Positions 35,199 through 45,899 of a stretch of DNA of 64,000 nucleotides are shown piece by piece; position 1 is the stretch's first letter; every line of letters begins with the position of its first letter. This DNA comes from Cymodocea nodosa (taxonomy: Eukaryota; Streptophyta; Magnoliopsida; Alismatales; Cymodoceaceae), in assembly GCA_036874045.1 (NCBI GenBank), contig JAZBRI010000003.1:2678501-2742500 (forward strand). The letters run 5' to 3'. The notes under the pieces were generated by a model that had not been told where the DNA came from, did not search any database, and saw only the letters and a list, made by a program, of their open reading frames with translations. Position numbers and translations under genes: made by a program.

Positions 35199-37540
35199 AT
35201 GTAAATGCTTAATTGTCTTGCATCTTCTATTTATTCCACTCAGTTAGAAAATTCTAACACCTACCATGGTTGTCAGCATGCCGAATGTACTGCATGTAAC
35301 GATAGTCGATGGATGTTTTGCTTCGCATCACTTTGGACAACATGATAATGAACTTTTGCTCTTTGTTCTTCTTCAATACCTGCACGAGTTTGTCTCTTTA
35401 TTTGATGAAAGAATGTGTCCGTTCCGTTCTTCAGCTACGACTTTGTCCGCCTTTCATTTGGTCGTCACCGCGTTGGTGGGTTTTGCATTTAAAGCAACAG
35501 GAGACTTGAACTCGAAGCACGTTCCACTGCCAGAGCTCCTTTGGTTCTCCTTTATTGCCAGCACGTCTGTAACAGGGATGAATCTGAGCCTGATGTTGAA
35601 TTCCGTCGGCTTTTATCAAGTACTCCCATTAGCCCCCCCCAGCATGAGACATTCTTACAAATCTAATATATTGATGAACATAATTCATGTGTTGTTGCAC
35701 TTCAGATCTCAAAATTAAGCATGATTCCGGTGGCTTGTGTTATGGAGTGGATACTTCACAACAAGTATTATTCAAGGCGAGTAAAGATGGCCGTGGTGGT
35801 TGTCGTTATGGGAGTGGGTGTATGTACCGTTACAGATGTCAAGATAAACGGAAAAGGTTTCCTCTGTGCGTGTCTTGCGGTTTTCTCCACATCCCTACAG
35901 CAAGTTGTGAGTAACGTTGCTTCTTACGTACACATATACTTAAAAAGGTCAAATTTTTAGTTCTGATGCATCTACAAGTATCAGGTTCATTTGGTTTCAC
36001 CTTGTCTTGTCATTATTTAAATTCACTCTATAAGTAACTTTTGCATGTGTTCAATTATCTGCTTTTACAAGGTTTTCACTTTTTTAATCTGAGGCAATTA
36101 TGAAAAGAGTGCAAATTCATTAAAACTAGATTCACAGCCTATCATCTGAATTCATGTATTTTACCGATCGTGGATGTATACTTTCATGTGAAAATCTAGA
36201 ATTTTCATTTCAATCTCACCTAATTAAGAAATAGCAATCAACATCACTTCAGTTAACTTTTTTGTTCACAGCTTATCATCATTTAATAAACGAAATATGT
36301 TGCCTGAGATCGCCAAGCTGGTGTCTTTGCAGAAATTCTTCCAACTCCAGTATTAAAAGAAAAACCCATAAATTTGTTTTACCTAAATACCAGAACTCAT
36401 CAACTTATACTTGGACAATACCAAAATAACGTAATTAAGCGAAATGCATGTGAAGTATCAACCATGCACTTAACAACTGTTATAACAGTTTAGTAAATAT
36501 ATATTTGACTCATTAGATGATGAAGTTAGCTAGTATCCTCTATGAAAAATACCTATATTTTATTTCTCAATGGTTATAATATTTTTCAAAATATAAAACA
36601 AATAATTAAAGAATATCAGCCATGCAATTTAAACAATTGTGCCAATATTCAAAAAATTAGATCAGTTGAAACCCTGATGATTGATTACGCAAAGGAGCTT
36701 CTTTAGGCTAGTATCAACATATGTTTATTGAGTATTTGCTGTTGTTTTTTAATCTCTTCTAACCTTTCAGAAAATCTGATGAAACTTCTCACAAAACCAA
36801 TTTACAAGATGTATATATTTATAAATCAAACGGTTCTGCACTTGCATTTTTTTTTGGGACACATGTTTGTTATCATACCAAGAATTTTCCAAGGATCTAT
36901 TAAATTTTCTATGTTGTGTGACGGTAGCTTCTCTTTTTTCTACAGTTAATTGGCTCAATACAGCACAAGTATTCAATTAGCTCCTTTGAGCTGTTGAGCA
37001 AAACGGCTTTGATACAAGCACCTTCTCTTCTTTTTCTTGGACCTTTAGTGGATTATTTTCTTACTGGTAAACTAATATTGAACTACGAATTCTCCTCTGG
37101 ACCCATTGTAAGTTGTATCTGCTACTCAAATGGTGGATTCTTTCTATCAATGATTGTGCATTGACATCACCTATGTCATGCAGATGTTCATACTACTTTC
37201 ATGCACTCTAGCTGTGTTTTGCAACATGAGCCAGTACTTCATCATCGGCCGATTCTCTGCTGTCTCCTTCCAAGTTTTGGGGCACATGAAAACCGTCTGC
37301 GTGCTCATACTGGGCTGGCTCCTCTTTGACTCGCAGCTCACATTAAAGAACATCTCAGGAATGGTTGTGGCTGTAATTGGCATGGTGATCTACAGCTGGG
37401 CCATTGAGAAAGAGAAGCAACAGAACAAGAAACTTGTGCCTGACAGGAAGACTCTAACAGAGGAGGGAATCAAACCGTTAATGGAAGCTGCAAAAAATCC
37501 TCCTATGAAGGACTTTGAACTTGGGCAAGCAAAGGAGTAA
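34961..37540 (+). CDS. Nucleotide-sugar transporter, URGT type, copy 2
   Basis: Same five-exon structure as copy 1: 34961-35108, 35435-35619, 35706-35906, 36946-37107, 37184-37540; 350 aa, all introns GT-AG and in the same phases. It starts [20 protein letters not shown], four residues longer than copy 1. Exons 3 and 4 encode nearly the same protein as copy 1 (one Leu/Met change seen), whereas exon 2 ([20 protein letters not shown] against GHLGSKHVPLRELLWFSLIA) and exon 5 ([29 protein letters not shown]) differ at several places. No break is seen. It probably also sits in the Golgi membrane. The different distal promoter (AT-rich repeats) suggests its expression may have diverged. Confidence 0.9.
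35161..35194. repeat. (CT)n microsatellite in intron 1 of transporter copy 2
   Basis: About 17 CT units at the position of the longer tract in copy 1. Confidence 0.9.
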
Positions 37541-37879
37541 TCAATCACACAAGAATGATCCATTCTCTTACTCTCATATTGATCACATTTTTCTGCTTAA
37601 GTTAAGTCTGTCTTTTTACCGTGCCAACATGAAGATTAAAAAATGGCCTAAAAAATCAGAAAATTCTTTTTCCTCGTCTGAATTTATCATGTTAAATCAG
37701 GTGCTTGATGTAAATGCTGTATTGTTTTATAAGTCTTAAAAAAAAAAATTTCTCAAACATTTTTTCTCTTACAATCATGTCATTCTTCTCAAACGTAGAC
37801 CTTGATGGTGATAACACTGCACTCAAATAGCTACCGTGTTTCTCCTACCATTAGGTTATTCTTCTCTGATGCAGCCTTT

Positions 37880-38150
37880 GAAGTTTGCGTTGGAATTGGT
37901 CAAAAATATCAAATTAAAATACCGGAATTGGAGGAGAGGAGTTTGGAGACGGAGATGATGGAGGTAGTTCATCTTCTTCCTGTCTATAAATAAATAAGAG
38001 TAATTACATGAGTTAGATATACTTACATTTGATCATCAGATTTCATCCACCCTCGAAACCCTAAAAAATTTCACTGTTCATTGTCCGCAGCCGACTTCCT
38101 CCGTGCTTTGATTCGCCGCCTTCCGCCAACTCGCCGGCGGTGAATACAAA
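37880..38150. other. Segment present after copy 2 but absent after copy 1
   Basis: Flanks match copy 1 at 27,230-27,245, where the segment is missing. It holds GC-rich, gene-leader-like words (CCTCGAAACCCTAAAAAATT, then GATTCGCCGCC and CTCGCCGGCGG). It could be a captured gene fragment or part of the adjacent LTR lost from copy 1. No open frame of note. Confidence 0.4.
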
Positions 38151-38632
38151 CACTTTTGGTCACAAGTGTCGAAGCAACAACACTAATAGAAATCTAACCA
38201 ATGGATAGGATTTCTCAACCGACGATGATGCGATGGACTTCACGACATTGTCTGTCGTGTTTCGAATAATTCAAGAATGTCGGCTGCCACAAAATAGAAG
38301 AAGAAAATTAATATATTTTTAAAATAAAAATGTAAAAAACATTTCTCTCCTATTTTACTAGGTGAAAGTACCTGTATTTACTGTAGCTCTAGAATATTCT
38401 ATAAAAATTTAAACCAAAACATAAGTTACAAGATTTAATTTGGTTTCAAAATTGTAATAAAAATAGACATGTTTCACTTTTCATTTAAGCAAACCATTCA
38501 ACTATGCCTTTCGAAAATAAATATAGCATTCTCGTAGCTCAAGCATGCATATTTGTTTAAATATAACAATAAAATGGTTGTTATAATTGTACATGTTGAT
38601 AATCAACTGCATAACACAATCAAAATACAAAT
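38151..38632 (-). mobile_element. Truncated duplicate of the 27.3-kb LTR remnant
   Basis: 38,151-38,460 matches 27,238-27,540 and 38,460-38,630 matches 28,335-28,505; about 800 bp of the LTR and its GC-rich block are missing. It is a fossil carried along with the transporter duplication. Confidence 0.55.
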
Positions 38633-38639
38633 TAAATTT

Positions 38640-39210
38640 TAACAGAAACACAGAAACGATCTTAAGATTGTTCATGAGTTATGTCTTTCTTGTGACTGAC
38701 AAAATTTTGTAAACCAAAATGTTGACGTCAAAATTTATTTCTTAAGGGAATTATGAATCTATAAACGCTTACTAACTGATGATGCCCTTTATATTTTGTC
38801 TGTTTACCGTTTAGTGTGTATGCAAATTTGTGAATATAATAAAAATAATTCACTCTTGATATATTAAAAAAAGAGATAAATATACGTCAAAAGTCACCAA
38901 TAGGGTTGTTAATGAGTCGCATCTGTACTTAAATGTTCATAAATATGCATCCATTAATTTAGAGTTTGGGACTTCAAAAATCTCATCGATAAGGTTGGCG
39001 ATGGGTCGAATCTGGACTTAAAGGCCTATAAATATACATCCATTAATTTAGAATTTGGGTCTCCAAAGTGTTGAGGGTAAGAATTTAATTCAGACGTACA
39101 AAGGTCAAAATTCTTTATTATAAATCTTATTTATAGTTAGAATTGATTAAAACTTGACATCTCAAGTTTCACGTACATAAATATTTTAGAATTCAATTTC
39201 AAAAATAAAC
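38640..39210. repeat. AT-rich units R4 and R5 (R5 partial)
   Basis: 38,640-38,985 carries the full order of words seen in R1-R3; 38,990-39,210 repeats only the second half (GGTCGAATCTGGACTTAAAG, then CATCCATTAATTTAGAATTT). They separate transporter copy 2 from the decayed third copy. Confidence 0.6.
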
Positions 39211-40469
39211 GGTATTTGGCAGCATATTAGCTTCTAGAATAAAGAAAATAATTTTAAATTATATTTTTAGCAAATAAATTGATTTCCAGGGTTTTTTGTT
39301 TGAAATTGAGTCGAATATTAGAATCCAGACGATGCACTTATTATTCATATTTATTTATATCTATGTTAATTCCATGATAATGAATAATATCTTCAGAATT
39401 TTCCTTAAACCCATATTTTCACAAGTTTGACTTGAATATTTAAAGTTGTGGGTGTGTGGGACTGGAATGAACGGTGGTTGGGATTTCGATCTCGAGAGTT
39501 AAGGGAAAAGGCCAGTCAACGATCGGCCCGGTCCCTTTAGTGAAAATTAAATCAAACGAGTAAAAAAAATTATTAATCGTGTTGCTCGAGATTATCGTAA
39601 CCGTAAAATTCTGCCGTCCAATCATAAATATTTTTCATAATAATTATCGTATCTTTTCTCAAGATCTTTTTTTTTTTTGGGAGTTCGATCAATTACGATA
39701 TATCTATCATCTCATTGGTCCACGTTTCCTGACCCGTGACGTACGATCGAAACCTCCCACCCACCACGAAAAGTCGTTTAAATCATAAAATATTTTTACT
39801 CTGTACGATCATATCCAGTCGTACCTTACGATGAATCATGTGTGAGTAGAAGTTTAACTTAAAAATAAATATAAAGTCTCTACGTTCGTATAAAATTAGA
39901 TTTTTTTCCCCTTCTTTATTAGATATTAAATTAAAGTCTTCTTTTACGTGACATCATTTTTATGTAAAATCATAAAATGTATTTCTTTAGATACATCTTT
40001 TAAAGTAATTTGTATTATCCTTAGAGGGAAAAGGTTACGATGCTTAGATTTGTCCTGCAAGTCACGATGGTCGATGGATGCTTTCTTTCGCACCACCCCG
40101 TCCGACAACATCACAATGGGCTGGGCTTTTGCTCTCTATGCTTCTTCAATATTTACATGACTTTGTCTGACGAGACATAACAGAAAATTCTGACAAAAAG
40201 AAAAAAAAAATAATTTTAATTAAAAGGAATATGAAAATTTTTGACTAACGGTTCAATGAAAAGTTTAAACAAAAATTCTGATGAAAGGTTAGTATACGAT
40301 GGAAAGAAAATGATGAAAAGAAGTAAATTGATTAATAATAATGATAATGAAATAAATGGTAAATTTGTCTAAAAGTACAAATAATATAATTAATTATTAC
40401 AAATAATATTTAAAAAGTATAAATACATCTCAATTTAAATATTGCAATGCTAAATAATATCAAATAGTT

Positions 40470-40700
40470 TTTTCATCCTACGTTATCATCATTATATCTT
40501 CACGCATCTTATCTATTATTTCTTTTTTTTTATTCTTAACTTATTTCAATTTGTATATTTCTTTTTATATGTATTTCTTTTATTGGTTATATGTCATCAA
40601 TAATATTTAACACTTCAAACTCATCTTATAGGTCTTTAAATAAATTTTCTTTATCAAACTTATGAATGAAATTATAAAGCAAAAAACATATGATGATAGT
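40470..40700 (-). mobile_element. PIF/Harbinger transposase C-terminal remnant inside the third transporter copy
   Basis: The minus strand reads EDYHHMFFALYNFIHKFDKE, then NLFKDL and DEFEVLNIIDDI, then EIIDKMREDIMM and a stop. It aligns with the C-terminus of the copies at 33.2 and 14.2 kb. It sits in what was intron 1. Confidence 0.55.
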
Positions 40701-41884
40701 CTTCAATTATGTTTTTTCATATATATATATGACATTTAACCTTGTAATATTGAAAGTTGATAGATTTTGTTAAACACTAACCTCCCTAACATCTCTTTTG
40801 ACGAAATTCAACTACTTTACTTTCCATCAATTGAATTCCATCGAACACTTACTCCCTCCCTCCTTTTTGTTTAACGAAAGAACGTGTATATTCTGTTATT
40901 CAACCACTACTTTGTCTACCTACCTTAGATAATATATCAATAATAAAATAAGTAATGCACACACCACCGTTCCTCACATACACATATATTTCAAAGGGTG
41001 AAATTTTCAGTTCTGATGCATCTACAAGTACCAGGTTCATTTGATTTCACCTTGTCTTGTCATTATTTAAATTCACTCTAAAAGTAACCTTTGTACGTGT
41101 TGAATTGTCTGCATTTGCAGGGTTTTCACTCTTTCGACCTTAGGAAATTATGAAACGAGTGCAAATTCACAACTTATCATCTGAATTCATGTGTTTTACT
41201 GACCGTGGATGTATATTTTCATGTGAAAATGTAGAATTTTCATTTCAATACCACCTAATTAGGAAATAACAACCAACATTTCTTTTGTCTTTGCAGAAAC
41301 TCTTCAGACTCCGGTATTAGAAGAAAAAGCCATAAATTTGTTTTGCTTAAATACCAGAACTCATAAACTTATACATGGACAATACCAGACAAACGTAATT
41401 AAGTGAAATGCATGTGAAGTATCAACTATGCACTTAACAACTGTTATAACAGTTTAGTAAATATATATTTGACTCATTAGATGATGAAGCTAGCTAGTAT
41501 CCTCTATGAACAACACCTATAGTTTATTTCTCAGTGGTTATAATATTTTTCAAAATATAAAACAAATAATTAAAGAATATCAGCCACACAATTTAAACAA
41601 TTATGCCAATATTCAAAAAATTAGATCAATGCAAATATCCATATATGTTTGTTGAGCATTTGCTATTGTTTTTTAACCTCTTCGGATCTTTCTGAAAATC
41701 TGATGAAACTGCTCCCAAAACCAATGTACACGAGGTACATATTTATAAATCAAAAGGTTTTGCACTTCCATTTTTTAAAAAAAAAATATATATATATATT
41801 TTTGTTATCATACCAGGAATTTTTCCAAGAATTTGTTAAATTTTCTATGTTGTGTGATGGTAACTTCTCTTTTTTCTGCAATAA

Positions 41885-42380
41885 ATTAGCGGGGAAGTAA
41901 CATTCAATCGACTTTTTTGTGGTTCGGAATGACTTCGTGCGTTCATGGCGTCGTCCCTAACGAGAATGATGTGGGTGAGGCCACGCGAAGGGAATGTGCA
42001 TGGCACGGGACACGTGCGGTGTGGCGTCAGACGTGAAGGTTGTTCGTGAGATAACTCGTAGCATCAGCGGTAACGGACGTGGGATGGAGTCGTGCCATGC
42101 AGGGACGTGCGTGGTTATTATTGGAACGAGTTGTTATTGTGTTGACATTTTCTACCACAATTTACATAAGTTGTTGTACGAAGAATAGGTCTTGCGTGCA
42201 TGTGGTATAGGTCGTGTATGGTTATTGTGTGGATTTATAGACGAGTTCTCTAACATATAAAGGAGGAGAGTGAAGAAAAGTGGTTTTTTTAAAAAACAAA
42301 AATAATAATAATTCTTTTTTTATACGAGTCATCATCGTTAACGGGGAAAAAAAGATTTTTCTCGTATTTCAACCTTCAAG
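41885..42380. other. GC-richer unassigned insert replacing exons 4-5 of the third transporter copy
   Basis: After the end of intron 3 the sequence changes sharply to GC-richer DNA with ACGTGCG-rich words, no useful open frame, and a TATA-like ACATATAAAGGAGG at about 42,255. It looks like an LTR or other transposon end, plus orientation, but I recognise no family and see no target duplication. Confidence 0.35.
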
Positions 42381-42381
42381 A

Positions 42382-43022
42382 GGTGTTTGTATATTTATAA
42401 AATGGTGAAAAGAAAATGATGAAATATCATAGAAAATAATGGAAAGTAAAATGACAATAATTAATAGAAAATTAAAGTATTTGTGTATAAAATAGAAAAT
42501 AATAGAATTTGAAATACATGTATTAATGTATAAAATATAAAATGATGAAAAATCATAAAATGTAAAATAATATATTTATTTTATAAAATAAAAAATATTG
42601 AAATTGATAAATTAGATATTTTTTATATTTATCTGTAAGATAGAAAATAACAAAATTTGTCATAAATAATATAAGATAGTCATTTGTAACGATAGTTACA
42701 ACATAAAATACATTTCACACATCTTTATTATTCTACATATCTCTCGTAATATCAATTCTCATCTACTAAAAATATAAATAATTTCTATATCAAAATTACA
42801 TGCTATTAATATATTTTGTAATAATTTACCTTTTATGTTCCTTCATTATCCATCAGTTTTGAAGAGGTCAAAAAATGAAAGAAAATTTTTCTTATATATT
42901 GAGTGAAAATAATGAATTCTTTTGAAAGCCCATTTGATACACAAATACCTAGAAAATAGTGAACATTTTTTCATCATTTTTATTTCTAAAGTTTTTCACC
43001 ATTTTCTAAGTATACAAACACC
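42382..43022. mobile_element. MITE with GGTGTTTGTATA ends
   Basis: Left end GGTGTTTGTATATTTATAAA and inverted right end GGTGTTTGTATACTTAGAAA, both followed by ATGGTGAAAA, give inverted repeats of at least 30 bp. The interior is AT-rich and non-coding. Relatives at 20,963-21,523 and 60,538-61,100. Superfamily uncertain. Confidence 0.7.
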
Positions 43023-43817
43023 ATCTATTCTACTTCTTTGTTCTTCTCCACCTAGTGAAAATACAAATCACTTTGAGCAAAATGACTCTCATACTAGCAT
43101 TTTCTCTTCTTCTTAAAAATAGCTCAAAAAGTCATTTATATGTGGAAGATTCTTTTTCCTCATTTGAATTTATCATGTTAAATCAAGTGCTTGATGTAAA
43201 CCATCCTGTATTATTTTATAAGTTCTTAAAATTTTCAATTATTACCACACTTGTTAATGGTAATAACAACATTGTCCTCTATGGTCACTTTGTTTCTCCT
43301 ATAATCATGTCATCCTTTCAAATATAGACCTTGATAGTAATAACATTGTTCTCAGTAATAACTTTGTTTATCCTACGATTAAGTTATTTTCCTTTAAAGC
43401 ACCATTTACACTATCTTTGTGGTTACTAACAGAAAGCACTTCCAATATTCTAATTTCCATCCATTAGATTTTAATTTATGTGTATGACTGAAGCAATTGT
43501 ATGAATTAAATTATTAGATGATATAATCATATAGTAAAGATTCTATTTAAATAAAATACGTATTATCTCCCCACCTAAAGGTTTTAAAATCTACAAATTT
43601 TTATTAAATTTTAACCAATGAATTTGTAATAAAAATATTACAAATATAATTCCAAATAAGATAAATTTTCAATTCATTGTAGATTATATATTGGGCTAAC
43701 TAATTATATAATTAATTTTATATTTTTTAAAAAAAAAACATTTTTGAAGATGATAAAAATACCTTAAAATGTTCTAAAAAAACTTTTTCTATTATAAATA
43801 TATAAATGTACGTTTAT

Positions 43818-43921
43818 AACCACATACCTAATTACGATAATTTAATTAATTTAAAATAATAATATTCCCAACCACATACCTAATTATGATAATTTAATTA
43901 ATTTAAAATAATAATATTCCT
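43818..43921. repeat. Two tandem 52-bp units
   Basis: The units (43,818-43,869 and 43,870-43,921) begin AACCACATACCTAATTA and differ at about one base, so the duplication is recent. Confidence 0.85.
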
Positions 43922-45650
43922 AACTCATTTGAATATTTGAATCTTGTTAAGTTTAAAATATTAGCTTAATTTTGTATCCAAGATAAATTGATTACAAAGA
44001 AAACTTCAATGAAAAAAAGGTTAAAAAGAAACTCTTGCCGCTCTCATTGGAACAGAAAATATCAATAACTTTTTTATGATTTGCAAGATTCTTAATGAAT
44101 TTTATTTTTTTCTTGTTTTTAATGATCGTATCCTCTTGGACGAAGACTTTCTCTTTCTGAAATACATCTTTCAATTGCAAATTTTTCTCTTTTAACTTTG
44201 TTCTTTTTTTCCGCTTATTATTTGTACCTGGAAAATGCTAATCAAAGAAATTATAAGATTTTTGATCACCTTATTTTGAATATTACTTCAATATTTGAAA
44301 AAACGGTTAATTTTACTTATTTTTAGTTGAAAAATCTGACAGCTGGTAACTCACGAAGCTTGTGAAAGGATTTCAATTAAAGTAGGCATCTTATATAGCA
44401 AGTAACTTAAACATATCGAATTAACTTATTTAGATGTAGTAAGTAATGAAATTAATGGTTTTATTTTACATTGTTAGAGTCATAAAATGGTTGAAGAAGT
44501 ATTTTCCTTTTATTTCCTTTGAGATTGATGAGAGGTTTGTACAATCAGAAAATAATAAAAAATAAAAGAAAAGAAAAAGACAAATAATTTTCGTCATTTC
44601 TTATGCTTATGTTAATAGAAACAAAAGAACATTATTTTCTGTTGTTTTCTTTCGTATCAAAGAAAACACTTTTCATCGTTTCGTACCTTATATCTTTTAG
44701 AAATGATGAGAAATAATATAGACTTATAATATAATAAATATATATATAATTATTAATATAATAATAATAAATTAAAATATAATAACTATAATTATAATAA
44801 TAAATAACATATTATAATTATAATATATTAAAATAATAACATTAACATAATATCAAGAAGTATAATTATAATAATAAATAAACAACAACATATTATAATT
44901 ATAATAGATTAAAATAAAAAATAATGTTTAAAAATGTTAATAGATTATAATACATTAAAATATAATAACATTAATGTTATAAAAATAAATAATACATTAA
45001 CATATTCAACAACTTAATAATATGTTAAATAAGTAACATTAATTCCAACACAACTTAATAATATTAAATAATACATTAACATATTATTTCTGAAAAAATT
45101 TAGATTATAAAGAACAATGTTGTTTATGTTAATTACAAATATATTATTTCACATGTTACGTATATATTTAATGAAATATTAATATATATTATAATATTTA
45201 AAATATTACCTTTCAAATATAATTTTTTAAAAATTATTAAATTTTTAATTTTCTATCATTTTTATCAAGTTAGTAGTAATTTTTATCAATTTATTATTTA
45301 ATATTTTAAAAATTATTAATAATATATTTTTTATCATTTCTTACAGTTACTTAAACATCTTATTTTTTACTTTCCAATCATTATTTCCTCTGATACATAA
45401 ACGACCTTGTATTTATTATCAACATTTCCATTTCATATCATTTTCCGTGATTTGGTTTTTCGACGGAAAATATGCACAGATGTCGTGAACATTTCTTTCT
45501 TTGATTCATGCTTTAACACTTATATTTTAAATTATTTCTTTTATAATTTTAAAGGTGTATTTTAATTTAATCTATTGTATCGTATTTGAAAAAAAAAAAA
45601 AAAATTCAAAATCACCGTTACCAAGCAAAAAAAAAAAAAGATTTCGGTAC
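43922..45650. other. AT-rich intergenic DNA; low-complexity block 44,720-45,340
   Basis: No gene is visible. 44,640-44,720 and 45,330-45,420 contain MITE-like words similar to 42.4 kb and may be an eroded pair of ends around the low-complexity AT block. The last 150 bp lead into the coiled-coil gene. Confidence 0.35.
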
Positions 45651-45659
45651 CGGAGAATT

Positions 45660-45899
45660 ATGAATTCTTCAGAACTAAATGGTGAGGAGTCGTTAGAACT
45701 CTCACGGGAGCAGATCATCGTCGCATCTGGTTCTTTCCTCCGCCGTCGTCGACATCAGAATCCCCACCACCCCAATGGCATCGTCGTCGTCGGACGCCAC
45801 CAGCGGATTCTCCCTCTCCGATGGTGCGCCGTCGTTGTTCGAGGGCATGGTCCTCATCGACCCTATCTCCTCCGATCCAATCCAGGCCGAACTGGATGA
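45660..45899 (+). CDS. Upstream ORF overlapping the start of the coiled-coil gene
   Basis: ATG 45660 opens a 79-codon frame (MNSSELNGEESLELSREQII, then an Arg/His-rich part) in another frame from the main start at 45,775 and overlapping it by 125 bp. If it is in the mature leader it would lower translation of the main protein. Whether transcription starts upstream of 45,660 is unknown; the encoded peptide is probably not functional itself. Confidence 0.35.
   Translation: MNSSELNGEESLELSREQIIVASGSFLRRRRHQNPHHPNGIVVVGRHQRILPLRWCAVVVRGHGPHRPYLLRSNPGRTG

Larger units (their letters stand above)
39210..43400 (+). pseudogene. Third transporter copy, reduced to promoter, intron and flank
   Basis: Pieces collinear with copy 1: 39,210-39,430 with 20,710-20,960; 39,430-39,860 with 21,530-21,640 plus 23,328-23,620; 40,020-40,170 with intron 1 at 24,560-24,720 (GTCGATGGATGCTTTC shared); 40,865-40,930 with the intron 1/exon 2 junction (AACGAAAGAACGTG, then CTACTTTGTC); 40,980-41,880 with intron 3 at 25,245-26,258; and 43,140-43,400 with the 3' flank. 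Exon 1, most of exon 2 and exons 3, 4 and 5 are gone; intron 3 breaks off at 41,885, just where exon 4 should begin. A Harbinger scrap, a GC-rich insert and a MITE lie within. It cannot make a transporter. Confidence 0.75.
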
